Of a DNA stretch of 64,000 bases, positions 38,084 to 51,400 are shown piece by piece. Under the pieces are notes generated by a model. It was not told the origin of the DNA. It saw only the letters and a program-made list of their open reading frames with translations, and did no database searches. The stretch's first letter is position 1; every line of letters begins with the position of its first letter. Origin of the DNA: Protonemura montana (Eukaryota > Arthropoda > Insecta > Plecoptera > Nemouridae); the NCBI GenBank assembly GCA_947568835.1, contig OX387606.1, positions 14,818,001 through 14,882,000 of the forward strand, given 5' to 3'. Position numbers and translations under genes: made by a program.

Positions 38084-40718
38084 AGACTTATTGCTACCAA
38101 AGTATTGCTGACAAGCAAAATTATTTGGCACCCTCGGAGCTCTGTATCTCTTCCATCTTTAATATTTCAAAGCTTCAACGGCAAGGCCAATGCATCTTCG
38201 GCTCATACAGCTTGACATACAATATAACTTACTATTTTCTTCAAGTTTGTACTGATTTTACAAACTCATGTGTGGTCCACAGACTTTTTCTCATTTCGTT
38301 TTAGCTTAGCTTCCGAACCAGTGTTCCTGGGTTTGTTATCCTAGAAACAAGATCGGAAATTTCCATGGTGTGTGTGGCCAATCAGGAGAATAATAAAGCA
38401 AGCTGTTTTTTCACATTTCGAAGCACGGATATTGACAAACCAGTTGGAATCAAGATGAAGTGGTCCTTTGTTTAGTGTGAAGTGTCTGTAAGCTTCGATT
38501 ACCAAAATGTGCTCTCACATAGCGAGCAACTAGCATGGGCTAGATTAGGTGAACGTGTGGGTTTAGTTAAAGATGGGAGACAAAAGAGGATGCTCGTGAA
38601 AGATGTAGGTGCTCCACTGATCGGGGGATGAGAATGAATGGGGCTATTTTTTACAATAAAACCAATTTGGGGGAAATAAAAGGCGCAAGGGTTGCTTTTA
38701 TCAGGAACGTGGGAAAACTATCAGGGACGTAAGTTCACTGAAAGTAAAACATACCTACTTATTTGAGTACAAGTTATTGACTCAATAATATTCGATTTCT
38801 CATTCTTTAACTATCGGTTGAGGCTCAGCGTTTGTTTACTAACTCCTAGGTTAGCTACGCGAGTTTTTGCAGAGGTTTTACTTGAGTTTGAATTGATGAG
38901 ACTAGAGCCAAAAGCGTGGAGTACAAATGAGTTTTTCGAGAAAATGTTCCACGCTTTTTTTTGTGTCCAAAAATTTATATTTTTAAACTTGTATTTGCTG
39001 ATATCTTGTTTTTAATTTGAAAAAAAAAAACTGTGAACCCATCTGTTCAACGCAACAGACGGGGCAAAGCTATTAATTATTCACACAAAAATTTTTCGTC
39101 TATCGAAGGAAGTTTGGCATAATTCGTTGATCCATTTGTCAGGGTATGATAGCTTGGATGAATTTTACCACAGATTCCAAAAATCAATACGAAACATTTG
39201 GGGAAAAAACGATGCAGTGCACGTATAGAGCTTTCACGGCAAACTTTAATTAATTCTGGTATGACTGATGGATGGGTGAGATACTGGCTATCTGTCTCCG
39301 TCGAGCCAACGGGTTATGAATCGAATGATAGCGCCGACGCCGACGCCGAAGCCGACGTCGACTGGCAGAGACCGACGCTTTCGCGTCAAGGACCAGTGTC
39401 AGCAGAACGGTTACGACTTTGGATTGTCAGGATAACCAGTCTGCCAGATTTTTCATTCCGTACAGACAACTACTTTATAAATTGGTACGCCATTTCATTT
39501 GAGTTTGCCATAGAAATGTTGCTGCATGCATCATTAAGTCTGTACATTAAATCTGAATGCAGAAACGTTGGAAATCTACTTAAACGTAGCTAAATGAATA
39601 GGTGGAGGTGCTCGAAATAAATTATATTTAAGGTTGGTGATAATATTAGCCACAGATTTAATAATTTCGGCTTAGCTAATTCGAAGTTAATATTTACATA
39701 GATATCAATCTACCCCGGCTTTCAGCGATGGCAAATCATATTAAAAATCACCTTCAATTATGGAATATTTCAGATGAGAAGAGGAGAGAGGACTGAGAGG
39801 CACTCCCTCGCGATCAATGAAACAGTATTTTTTAAGTTAACACAACAGCACTGAAGTTTAAAATAGAAGAAACCGCTTAAAACCACTAGCTATATTTTGT
39901 AGTCGTGCGGTTAAGTCTTAAACATATTTCGACCCTCTTCTTGAAGCAGTGGAGCTTTGACAAGCTTTTCCACCCTATTGTTTGCCCATCCACTTACAGA
40001 GATGTTTTTTTACAAGAACGCCACTGATTCCCGAAAGAATCCCCCAGTCCTCGCGAAGACCGTTCTTTTACGTGTGCAACCGTCCCTCCAATGTGGTCTC
40101 TGGTAGCCGGTAGCTGAATCATCACTTATTCATGTCTCAACATCGGAGTCTCAATTAGTACCGTAGCAAGCAGTTTGAGGTGAAGAAGTGTGATGTCTTT
40201 TATTATTCAACATTCGTCGCCCTGACGACAACGTGGAGCCAAACGAAAAGTCCCGTACGTTTATGAGTTTCTGGCTGGAGGAAAGCTCGCTTATATGCCC
40301 GCTTCAGCACGTGGTACTGGCGACAGCTTTAGAACTCCTTTATGTACGCATCATAGAACATCAAGGAACGGAGCAGATTAACTCATCACAAAAGTGCACG
40401 TTGGACTAGGTTTGTGTTTAAAGAGCTTAGGTTACCAATTGGAAATGTTGCTTTTCATCTATTTCGTTATGAGTTAAGCAGCACTCTTTCCGTTTGAAAA
40501 CACATTTCATTTTCTCGCTTGATCTCTTTTACCAACAAGATTCGGTCTGCTCTATGAGAAATCTCTTTTAGGGAGTTTCTTCGTCTGACTGGAAACCTAG
40601 AAAAAGTACTACCACTCGCTTTAAATAAACCAATATATACCTGATTGTGTGTGAGTGCGAGAGAGAAAGTGAGGTCGTTCATTTGATCTCCCTACGCACT
40701 GTCGTTTATATCCATCAG

Positions 40719-40739
40719 ATAGAGAGAGAGAGATAGAGC
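40719..40739. repeat. GA-rich microsatellite
   Basis: A run of AG/GA dinucleotides with a single GATA interruption. GAGA repeats can bind GAGA-factor in insects, but the run is short. Confidence 0.8.
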
Positions 40740-40949
40740 GGTATACTGTTTTTCAATGTTATTTCTGAATTAGTTAAAAGAAGTTCAGTTAATCCACGTT
40801 GTGGCCTCAAACACCTCAGACAGATGTAGATACGGCAGTAAAAGTTCAAGCAACTTTTCACTAATTTTGCTACCTCGCACCTCATATATCTCGCAACGCG
40901 CAATTACACAAAAAAAGACATTATAAAAACTAAAACACACTGCACTCGT

Positions 40950-41540
40950 GGTTTTTGCCGCCCTTCAAGCAAACAAAACCTAAACATTCACTTAACAGTT
41001 CCGCCCGCGTTACAGGCACTCCAACAATGCCATCAATATCTCCAGCAAGAACCATTTGACAAGTGGCAGATTGTGGTTACCACGTGATGCCAGCATTGTT
41101 GGCAAAGCACCACTCGCCATGTGCATCGACGGCGTCCGTCCTCCAAGCTTGTCCAGTCCATCGACGACGCATCAACCGAAATCTGCCCCGGGCACCCAAT
41201 GTCACCCTCCTCTGCCAAGCGTTGTAGTTCACATCCCTCGGGCTATTCATCTTGACTCGCACTATAACTTCCCGGTTGGCCAGGTGCCCAAAATTTCGCG
41301 ACTCCCGAAGGCTCGAAACACCCTGATTCAGCAACTCCCCCTCATCTCCTCTCCGCTGCCGCCCTTGCCTGTACAACGCCCTCCCGGCTAGCTTCCAATT
41401 GATGAACTCTTATCAATATCCAATATCGTAATGACTTTAATAACGCCGGCAGCAACGCGCAGGACGATATCTAAATCATCGGCTGCCCGGGGATTGAACG
41501 CTGTGTAGATAATCTGCCTAACATCCTTGTTGGCTAGAGG
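40950..41540 (-). other. GC-rich island, open on both strands, unidentified
   Basis: This island is distinctly GC-rich within AT-rich flanks. On the minus strand one frame (41376 to 41077) is open for 99 codons. Further 5' a second minus frame reads DVRQIIYTAFNPRAADDLDI and on to ILDIDKSSSIGS before a stop near 41390. On the plus strand 41056-41391 is open for 111 codons. The ADDLDIVLRVAAGVIKVIT stretch looks protein-like, which suggests an old coding remnant on the minus strand. I do not recognise the family, and chance opening in GC-rich DNA is a fair alternative. Confidence 0.2.
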
Positions 41541-42124
41541 CTACGTGATAGAGGTTACTGATTTTGGATGATGATTTTTTTTTCATCTCAGTGTTATCTT
41601 GGTGAAGTACAGAGGAGCGGATCTGGCCACAAGGTTGTTGGAAATGTTAAATTCAGTGCTGAGATAGCCGGTTGTGATGAGAATTAACCATGATTGCAGA
41701 TAAAAGTTTATTTATAAAAACACAAAGTGCCAATAGGAATGTAATAATGCAATAATTTATAAACATAAATTTTACATAAATGAATATGTCTTCATAATAA
41801 GCTTTGCTGGTTATAAAGTTTCTTATTTAAGATGTAGAGCATTGAACAATGTACCTACAGTTTGCATCCTGCAAACACTGGCGTGCTTTGCGGACATTAA
41901 GCTTGGGATTCACTCACAAAAAGTTTGATCTGTTTCGTGTATTATCTGCGAGTTACCTGTGATCAAATAGTATGGGCACTTTTTTATTCCTATGTGTTTT
42001 TTTTTATTGATTAATACACATTTGGTTATAATGAGAATTGTTTACGATTTATTAGACCATCAGTTGACTTGCTATGTCTCTTTTTGTTGACCTGTAAATG
42101 TTTGAGACTTTTAACCCCACGTGT

Positions 42125-42853
42125 GGGTCTAGTTGTCTCACACACTGAGGCTAGTTGTCTCAGTGAGAAATTTCATCTTGTGATCATATACTTAATTTAA
42201 TTAAAATCTGCATCAGTTACTTTGTGACGATACCGAGTCAATGTTCGATAATAGATGTCAAAATATTTTGCCACTTTTTCCTGCAACACAAATTGAGCAG
42301 CGCGTAACATGAATTATGACATCGGGTGCTACCAGCCTCCGATAAGTTTTTTTTTTATAAACTCGTTATAAACTCGAATTGGTAATATTTTGTAAATTGG
42401 TTCTGTAAAAAGTAGAAAAAACAATCAATTACTTACAAAACAAACAAAATGAACTTATACTGAAAGCTACTTCTGGGGTTATGCCATTCTATGACAACTA
42501 GACCCATCGTAGACTTTCAGCTTTACATTTAAAATTACTATGCTTCTCGTGCATATATTCATCGTATAAGAAAAATTATAAACAGACAACATGTTTGCTG
42601 AAAAGAATATAAATATATGCACATTCAATTAGATGGATATTTTTACGTAAAATATGAAATAACTTAGCAGCAGAAAAGTTACTTACCACTTGTCAAAACA
42701 AACAATCTCTTCCAGTTCCAGGAGTGTGAATTATGCACCGACACGAATGAAATGTTCAAAATAGTAAGATATTTAGACGTCAAAGTAACCCAGATCAGTA
42801 ATTTGCTTCTGGTACCATTTGGAGTCGAGATTTTAACACTGAGACAACTAGCC
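42125..42853. repeat. Set of perfect inverted repeats (CTAGTTGTC family)
   Basis: GGCTAGTTGTCTCAGT at 42149-42164 has its exact 16-bp reverse complement at 42838-42853. GGGTCTAGTTGTC at 42125-42137 has its exact 13-bp reverse complement at 42493-42505. The left end thus carries two tandem CTAGTTGTC words, each paired with a different inverted partner. GAGACTTTTA also flanks both outer ends as a direct repeat (about 42104 and 42857). This looks like a foldback or MITE-type element of about 0.75 kb, possibly with an internal insertion. No transposase frame is present. Confidence 0.45.
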
Positions 42854-44306
42854 CCTGAGACTTTTAGACCTCTCCTCCCCTAGATGCATGCTAACGCCAA
42901 GGTTTCGAAATCTTTGAAATCGTTCATTCAAATTTCCGCATATGGATTAGTGTGATGCATATGGTGGCCCAAGGACTTGCCGTCGTTTTTAACAGCACGT
43001 TTCTGTAAATTAAATAGATAAATCTTCCCACAAAATGATTACATATTAACCGTTTCTGCCATAGAAAGCCCATAGAAATATTCTGGCTGTGAATGGAGTG
43101 GATATATTTAGTAGACCAATATCACACGACACCCACCAATAATGGCACAATATTATATTTTCCTCAACTTATAAACTAATCACATTTTCATAAAGTAAAA
43201 TGCGTTATTCGTGAAATGGAAGTGACAGTTATGATATTGGACAGCCAAAGATTGGTATGGTTGACAAGTCTTAAAAAACAAGTATAAAAAGTTTGATTGA
43301 TAGTCGGAAACCAACGAAACATTGTCATAGAAATGGCCTTGAGAAAATGGTCGCCTCAGATCCAACGGGGAAATTCCACCAAAAAAATGTCCACGTGAAT
43401 TTGCAAAATATACCACGTTTACCAGAAACATTTCTCCTAGCATGATTCTGACACGTCGAGCTTTGAAAAGGTAGAAAGCTTTTCAGTAAAAACGCGTCAC
43501 CACACACATAGTATACAGTGTTATAAAATTTTATCGAAAACTTAATCGAACTGCCCTCCCATCTAGTGCCTCGCTCTAGCCATTATATTGTGTTTCTCAA
43601 TCCACGCTCTGTCAATTAACTGCCACTATTAACGGGCAGTTACGACCTGCCCGTTAAATGCAATGTGTCATGATAAAGCAGTTTCTAGAAATTGCCTATA
43701 TAGCTTTCATGTCCTCTTTCATTTGATTCCCGATCATTCTTCGGAAAGCTGCTATATATCGAAAAGCTGGCCAAAAGCGAATAGGGCAGAGTTGGGTTCA
43801 TATAGGACCATGTCTCATTATTGTTTTAGAACTGTACACGACCAAGATTTAATTATAATAAATATTGTGAAGGGGTTTTGACGTTATATCGTAACAAATG
43901 CTATAATTTAAATCCTCGTTTTATACAAAGATACTTTCAGGATTAAGTTCTCTTATTTCGATTAACAATTTAGTACGTTGAGTAAAATACGTTATGTTGT
44001 CATAAACATGCGGTTGGTAGTTTGTAGTTATGAACAATGTTCTCTCGTTTTAGGCATGTCTACATATAATATTATAATGCCATTGCCAATGGAAACGTTT
44101 TTTTTTTAGTTTCTTCACTGTTACTAACAAAAAAAGCATGCTATTTAATTTTTTTTTTGCGTTTTAAGACTCGTGCATTATATATTTTTCTTTCTAGCGA
44201 ACATAACGAACTGTATATAAGAAAACGAAGCAAACCACTAGCTTAGAAACAAGTATGAGAGCTCAAGATTTTATTTAGAAACATGCCTAATTTGACTCCC
44301 ATCTTG

Positions 44307-44326
44307 TTTTTTTTTTTTTTTTTTTT
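44307..44326. repeat. T20 homopolymer
   Basis: Twenty T followed by CCTCAG, so it mimics a splice acceptor tract on the plus strand. No exon-like sequence follows. Confidence 0.9.
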
Positions 44327-44906
44327 CCTCAGAAATATAATATTGCGCCCTTAACGCCATTTACTTACCGTTGACGTTGGCTACGGAGAATAGACTACCC
44401 AATAACAACATTTTTTTTATGATTTTTTTGTTCGATATATCCGAGATAATTTTTCAAGAATTGATAATTCCATGCTCCGCATTTGCTACTAGTTTAAGAA
44501 AAAAAAACAGAATCTTGGAATCTCTTCGGTCTGGTTTTCGCAAAATCTCAATTCCTATTTGAAGTAGTTATTGGTTCAATTGCCATGGCGGCTTCCAATC
44601 ACATGCAGTGAAATTCAGATGTTTTTTTTAGCTAGAAAAACCAGTTTGAAAGCATAAAAATCCAAAATTGCAACATAATATTAAACAAAAAAGCTCCTAT
44701 TAAATTGAACGTGTTTCTTTTTGTTGGAATTTCAAGTGGTTTCTTGAAAGTCTAACCACCTGCTTAGTGTTTAATCACACTTAAACAACGTGAGTCGTGG
44801 ATTTTGCAAAGCTCATTCTGTCTCCTTTCAAAGACGTTAATCCCAACATATCTTGTTAATTAATTCCATGGGATGACCACCTGATCCAACTCACTTCGCG
44901 AGCTGT

Positions 44907-44934
44907 TCCAGACAATTCCAGGATCTTGTCTGGA
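44907..44934. other. Perfect 9-bp hairpin
   Basis: TCCAGACAA (44907-44915) and TTGTCTGGA (44926-44934) are exact complements around a 10-base loop. There is no T-run after it. Its role is unknown. Confidence 0.45.
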
Positions 44935-45003
44935 TGAAAACGACCTGACCGCAAACACATGCCGTCCCGATTTGCTTACTCAAATAGAATGATTGACATC
45001 ACT

Positions 45004-45180
45004 CGAGAAAAAAAATCTTTTGAATTAAATAAATTTTCTATACATATATAGAAAACATAATATAATAATTATATATAAAACATAATTATATGATTATTAA
45101 TATATTTATTAAAATGATTTGTTAATATTATTATTTAATATTAATAATTAATATTAACAAGTAATATTTCACTAGGGAAG
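45004..45180. other. Extremely AT-rich tract
   Basis: The tract is almost only A and T, with many ATTAAT, TATTAA and ATATAT words and short overlapping palindromes. Such tracts behave as DNA-unwinding or matrix-attachment elements in animals; that role is inference here. Confidence 0.6.
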
Positions 45181-46450
45181 CTTGTTGTGGTTTCGATTAA
45201 CATTAGCGTCAAGACGTGTCACATGCAGAGTGATTATTAAACAAGCTCTCCTTCAAAACATGATACGGGATATTTGAAGTAAATTTTAAATTTTACTCAA
45301 AATTGATCAAAAATACAAATATAGATGGAAACAGGGGTAAGGTTATTATAATTCAGAAATGCTTGATACTACCCACAAATTGATTTTTTTTATTACTCAA
45401 ACTCAGTGGGGAAATATGTTGCAATTCTAGAAAATATTGCTCTGAACACTGATAAAGTTTAAAAAATTAAAAATCCAGATAAGTTTTCGAATTCCATGCA
45501 AAACGAACGATTTTCCATATTTCCTACCTTGTAGGTACCATGGCTCTTTCATCAAGGTTGTTTGTTCAGCTTAAAGCTTAAACCCTAGTTAGAATAACTG
45601 GTTTAATACACTTCCAAAATCTAGTATCGAGATAGATATTTTGTTAAATAGTTGCCACTTTCATCAAATATCTATTAATATTTAAACAACTTTCTGTTCA
45701 CCATTAAACCGAAAAAACCTAGAAAGAAGTCCATCCACGTGTACCTAATAGTTCGGTAATATGTTCATAAAACCAGTGAAAATAGAGCCATATCATAATT
45801 CTAGCAAGAACTGCTAGATTCTTACAAAAGATAGCGGATGGATCCCAGGTCCATACAATTTTCCCAAAAAAAAAAAATGCCCCAAAATCCCCCTATTGTC
45901 CAACACACAACTTCAATTTTCTTCTTACCCGTAATTTTCTTTTCCCGTAATCTGTATTCCTGTCTTGCCCTACTTACAAACTGCGTTCACTGGCAGTACC
46001 TTCAAGTCCCTAAACTCGATGTGTACAGGAGATACTTGCTGTGTTAACAATTCTCTCTCGTGTTGTCCTAAATTCTAGCCTGAGGGCACATAGGTACCAC
46101 ATGTTATATTGTGTTGGAAACAAATAACGCTTGTATGAGCGACCTAATTTCCTAATTTTCACAGTCTCTAATGTGACAACATGGAGAATTGGCATGTAGC
46201 TTAAGCTTAGTGGGCACTGAACGTTGCGTAATCCGGTCCAAGTATCGGTACGGAGCGTAAGCCAGATAGGTAAGCCGTTTCAACAACAGGTCGGATAGGT
46301 TGCGTGAGTGGAGGTGCCGGAAACAGGATTACTGTTCTTTGGTTTGCGGGCTGTCTGCGTGAATCGATTTTTTAGCTGGGACATTGTTTTTATCAGATTA
46401 TAGTGTGTAGGATGGAGTGTTATTGGATTTTATTTTTAAATTAAAGTTAG

Positions 46451-46495
46451 TTAATTAATTAAAATTAGCTCATTTATGAACCCAATTAATTAATT
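46451..46495. promoter_or_regulatory. TAATTA homeodomain-type cluster
   Basis: TTAATTAATTAA (46451-46462) and AATTAATTAATT (46484-46495) are palindromic arrays of TAATTA about 33 bases apart, with TTAGTT, AATTAG and CATTAA nearby. Plausible as homeodomain sites, but low complexity makes it uncertain. Confidence 0.25.
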
Positions 46496-47635
46496 CGTGT
46501 GATAGTGGTCTCATTAATTTGTTTTTGACATTTTTTTAACTCTGTCATTCCTTGGAAATATGCGTATAGTTGTTGGGATTACTGGTCCCAACGTTATAAG
46601 AATAGGTAATCAATTTTCCCAACTCTTTATTAGATACTGCCCTTCTTTCTAAGGGCCTTGCACAATTGGCGTAAATTTTTTTTTACCAAAATTGGAAATT
46701 ATTGACAAATATTATGAATTCTTAATCTCAAAAAAATATTCTAAAAAAGGATATAATTTTAAGATATGTATAACGAGCTTTCAATGCCTGTGAAGTAGAT
46801 TCCAAAAAATTCTGACAAAATATCGAAGTGTTAATAAAACTTAACCATGAATATAAAGGCCTAGATATGTGGAACCGTTAAGTGTAGTAAACTGTAAACG
46901 TAGTAACATCAATTCAATTTTACCTATATCACAATTTCTTTAAAAAATATGTATTTGGAATATATGGATACATATGCTATAAAGACAAATACATACTAGA
47001 TAGAGAAGCAAAATTGAGAAAGTTAAATGGTTGCTACTTTTAAGAAGAGTTTTAACTTAAAAACATCAATCCACTTTTCAGGAATAGCATTTAGGATCAA
47101 AAAAACCTCCATAATTTTTGCATTTTTCTATACCTACCTACTAACCACAATAACTGAAATCACCTGATCATATGGACAACACACAAGATGATGGATCCAC
47201 AAATCAGAGTAAAAGTTTGACCTCCAGACTTTAAAGATGATCAGCCTATCCCAGGGCGAGTTACCAGATTTTCAGGTGTTTTTGCCATGGTGGTTACAAC
47301 TTTACCCCAAAATGCATGAGGTTAAGCTTAAAACTCTGTCTCTGGATCCAAGCCAAAATAAATTGTATTTTTCCTGTGCTGTTAGCTGAAGAAATTAAAC
47401 TATGCGAAACTATGAAACTATATGCACTCCGAAACAATATTTGGTGTTTAGAGCAAATAGCCTGCAAAGTGCGCAAAGAACGCCTATATAAAGAAAAGTT
47501 AAGTTTTGCACACCCAACTAGATTATGCATTAAGCAGTGAAACAAAATGTTACGAAACCATTTTCACATAAAATACTTTTATAGTGATGCGAGTCATGAT
47601 TTCAATTTTTTCTCTCCAATGGCAATGGCTGCGAA

Positions 47636-48040
47636 ATGGCCATAAATGCAGGATTCTACGATATTAAAATAGTTGGGTTAGTGTTATTAGGTTTATTTCT
47701 CGGAAGTAAGATTAATATAGTACACGCCGAGGACTACCAATCTTGCGCCCCTTCATCCCCCCCTCTCCCTCCAGAGCTACCCTCTACGCATCCCTTACAA
47801 CACTCCTGGCCCTCACAAATATCGAAATTGAAAAAAAAGGGACGCAGCACGAATCGCCTAGTGCTATCCGTAAAAACCGAGCTCAAAATAACCCGATCCT
47901 CTCTCTTACGCTATTTTACCTGTTCATTTGACTCTTCATCTGTACTTACAAGTCAACATAGGTTTCAAAAAAACAAAAAGACAGACAAAAATAAAAGACA
48001 GAAAAATCTAGTAAATAGAATTTGTGTTCCGTGCGCATGA
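47636..48040 (+). CDS. Possible small secreted protein ORF, 134 codons
   Basis: This ORF starts at an ATG with a reasonable context (G at -3, G at +4). It opens with a classical signal-peptide shape: a lysine, a hydrophobic core IVGLVLLGLFLG at about residues 12-23, and a plausible cleavage site after HA near residue 32. The rest is proline/serine-rich (SSPPLPPELPSTHPL), then lysine-rich, ending ICVPCA. A donor-like GTAAGAT at 47706 could end the exon just after the hydrophobic core. It is single-frame, has no known domain, and has no clear TATA box or poly(A) signal. Chance is a real alternative. Confidence 0.17.
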   Translation: MAINAGFYDIKIVGLVLLGLFLGSKINIVHAEDYQSCAPSSPPLPPELPSTHPLQHSWPSQISKLKKKGRSTNRLVLSVKTELKITRSSLLRYFTCSFDSSSVLTSQHRFQKNKKTDKNKRQKNLVNRICVPCA

Positions 48041-48324
48041 GTTTCCGTGTGATTTTGCATGCAGCAAGCGATAAAACGTCTTCTGCAGTGTCTACCTTTC
48101 ATCGCTTTTCTTCTTTGGTACTCCGCCGATTCAATCTGATGCTCGATCATTCATGTCGTCCTAGATGTTATCCCCTGTAGGTGCCTTATACCTTCACACT
48201 GGTTTTATCGTTTTGTTACTCAGTTTAAATACCAACAGAAGCGTCTTTTTTTGTGCAGTGCAACGAACTTTGCAAGTTGTACTTACCTATTTGTACCTGG
48301 TGATAGTTAAGATAGTAACGTACT

Positions 48325-48470
48325 ACTATAGCGCTAATGTTAAACTGTCTTCGCGGAAAATAGCCGCGACATCGGGTGGCACCCACTATTACCACACGTT
48401 CCCGGCTCGTTGGCTCAGCAGAAAGTTTAACATTAACACTGACCCTCTGACAATATTTATAAACTCGATG
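48325..48470 (+). repeat. Dispersed repeat family R1, copy A
   Basis: The core CCCGGCTCGTTGGCTCAGCA then GAAAGTTTAACATTAACACTG and GACCCTCTGAC aligns closely with the reverse strand at 52138-52245 and the plus strand at 53317-53424. TAATGTTAAACT (48335-48346) and AGTTTAACATTA (48424-48435) form a perfect 12-bp inverted repeat around the core. TCGCGG/CCGCGA (48351-48356/48364-48369) nests inside. The ends look like degenerate terminal inverted repeats, suggesting a MITE. TGGCTCAGCAG also resembles a pol III A box, suggesting a tRNA-derived SINE. I cannot decide between them. Confidence 0.6.
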
Positions 48471-51400
48471 AAAGTGCGTATAGGTACAATTTACTAACCC
48501 TTTACTTGCTCCCAAAATACGCATTTTATGAAAACCAACGACTGAGTTTTGAGATAAGCTTGGATTCAACTTTCCAAACAAATTCATTCTTCGGCAACTT
48601 CTGACCCAGCACAATGTCTACACACCTATGCGTAGGCTCTACGCACTTTGCTGAAACGGGTAAATCTCTGCTATATCCCAGCTATACCGCGCATCGCATC
48701 ACAACCCTGCCTAGCTCATATTACAGTAATAACTTTTAAGTGCAGTGAGCCGCAGTATATTTAGGGCTGGTTTTATTACGAAACACACCCCTGCAGAATT
48801 GCCAGGGATGAAATTTACATTACCCACAGACGAAAAGCGAAAAACGGAAGCGCCTAGTTTTCTTTCGCAACGGAATTTATATTTTATCTAAATCACAGAT
48901 AAAGCACAGGATCGGATAGCGATCTTAGGGGAACAACAAGTTGTAACAAACCGGACAGGATCCGTGCGAGAAACATAGGGAAGAGAGGAAGAGATCCGTT
49001 TCTCGTCCTGTCCCGTATGTCTGGTGGGAGCCAATTATATTCTCGAACAAACAGGCTAATAAATATCGCGCTGGGTCTCCCTGGCCCCTTGGCCTTCACC
49101 CTTACGGCAGATCGGCAGGAAACTGATGGTCACCGTTCCTTTCTCCATCAACTAGCTTGCCCTGGGTACCGGCCGCAGTTTGCCACCCACTTACAGAACG
49201 TTATCGCGGAGAAAAGAGGAGCCTGCCCGATTGGATTGTTATCACTGTCCCAGGGGACTTACGCACTCTGCTTGTACGCGCACGCGCTAGCACGCACAGG
49301 TCCACGCAATTAAATTACGCTTGGTGGTCGACGTTGGGTGGACGACGTTGAGGCTGTTCAGTGATTCTTAGTATACCACGCATGAAAGGGGGACGAGAGT
49401 GGTGGGGGCTTGCTGTTTATGCGACAATCCCCGATAATGTGCGGCTTTGCTTTGCTCTTCCCGCGTTGTTTCGTTTTGTTTTACTTGCTTGTTCGCTTAC
49501 TAGCTGGATTTTCTGCTTGTTTTCCTGCTTAAAGTTTATCGGGAAATTTCATCGATCGAGATTTTCTCTGTAGGCCAATGAAAGACCCAAGAAGTTTTTT
49601 CAGTACTGCGTTGAACTTGTTGAATATAAAAAATTATAGTTTTCTATACCATACAGACTTTGGAACGATTTTTCAATAGTTAGTTTGTTTTTTATTTTTT
49701 TCTACTGGCAAATGTGAATGAAATGTTTACTTTTAATTGTTCTCAAAATGGGACATGTTAACGTTTGTTTGTTCTATTTTCGGCCAACTAAGTATATAAG
49801 CTGCTTGACTAACTATTTACGTCCAATAATCCCGTAGAACATTTAAAAATCAAAAGTCTGTTTGCCTGTACTTTTGGAGCATCAATACGCTTCCAAGAAT
49901 ATATAGAAAAAATTGTTGAAAAATAATTACCTCATCACCAATGTAGCTTCAATTCCTTAAAAAAACACACCCACAAAGAATACTTGTTCATCAGAACCTT
50001 GATACCTCAATCGCAGCACCAAAATAATTCAACTGGAAATATATGTCTTAACCTCTTCGTCACACATTTGTAACACATTCTCAGTTGTGATATTGAACCG
50101 AATTCAACCGAAGCGTGTATACAATGCACATTATTGGCCAAGATCCGAAATAGTGAAGAAAATTTCATATCCCGATTGCATTACTTTTCAGTTTTCTATT
50201 TGGGAACAGCGTACGACTTTTAGAGTACAGAGAGGTTGCAAAGAAAATGGAACAAATCGTAGATTTTATTTGCGACGACGCAGATGAATCGCGAGGGCAG
50301 ACATAACTTTGATAACAAGTTGCAAATTGGAGCAGTTTGTTTTTGAGCTGCATGAAATCATCTGGTATCGATGGGGTCAGTTCAGAGGTGGTCAACGATA
50401 TCGCCGTATGTCGAATACCAATTTATCGCTTGCGATTGCTGGTTGCCCAGCGCACACCATGTGAAACCCAAGGTATATAAGAATTTTCTCCCCGAGGATA
50501 TATTAATGTTCGTATTCGAAATGGGACATGCACGTTTTTCTTGTATGCAGTGTGCACTATGCTATTGTTTGGATCTATTGGAAAAATATAGGGCAACAAA
50601 ATAAAACAATTTCTATAAGAAAGAAACGCATCTCTTTCGCTCTGAAGACTGGCAGTGCCAAAATGCATCTCTCGTCTGACACAGTTTGAATGAAAAACAG
50701 AAACAAAAAAAAAACTGCGTCATTATAAGTAAAAATGTATTCGAGTTTACGCCGTGGCATGAAATGTTGCTTCCCTTGAACATTTACTTACTACATTTGC
50801 TATTGTCTATAGATATTCATAGATAGATAATCAACTTAACAAAGGAGACAGAAAAGTTTCCGCAATTGAAGATGACATATCTAGATCTTGGTGATCCTTG
50901 CTTTTTCTTCGACGCTCAGTCCTGTGATGCCTCGCGAGACTTAAAGACGGCTGGTGTTTGCAAACTCTTGAAGAAAAGGACCAGGCGTCGTCTACCTTTG
51001 CTCATCTGATCGACCACAAAGATCAGAGAATATCTCGTCTCTCAGATGTACAAAAACAAACAAACAATACTGGCATCAGAATCCAAAGGCTCATCGCGAT
51101 TTTCCTGCAAATTTTGTGCCCGAAAAGAGCATTTATTTTGCTTCAGCTAGTAATGAGTAAAGAGGCTGAAGGAGCTTTACACCTGAGGGCATAGGTGTTG
51201 GTTGTGTTGGTTATAATAATTAAGAGGTCAATTCCCTTAAGGATTGTTAAGAGTAGCGTCATGAGCTTTTTTAATCCGTGTTACTCTCTATAATTGATGT
51301 CTAGCGATTTGTAACAAAGAAATTTCTCGCGGGCGCGGTGTGAAATGAAAAGACGCCGAAGAGGGGGGTAGGGGGGGGGGGCGGTGGTGGTTTAGAGGTA

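Larger units (their letters stand above)
38100..47600. other. Non-coding stretch, partly very AT-rich
   Basis: No gene is recognised. It holds a short repeat of ATCAGGRACGT at about 38699-38730, a CGACGC run at 39330-39360, a GA microsatellite, the GC-rich patch at 41 kb, inverted repeats at 42.1-42.9 kb, a T20 run, a hairpin at 44.9 kb, and a strongly AT-rich zone at 45.0-45.2 kb. Each is described separately or here. Confidence 0.55.
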
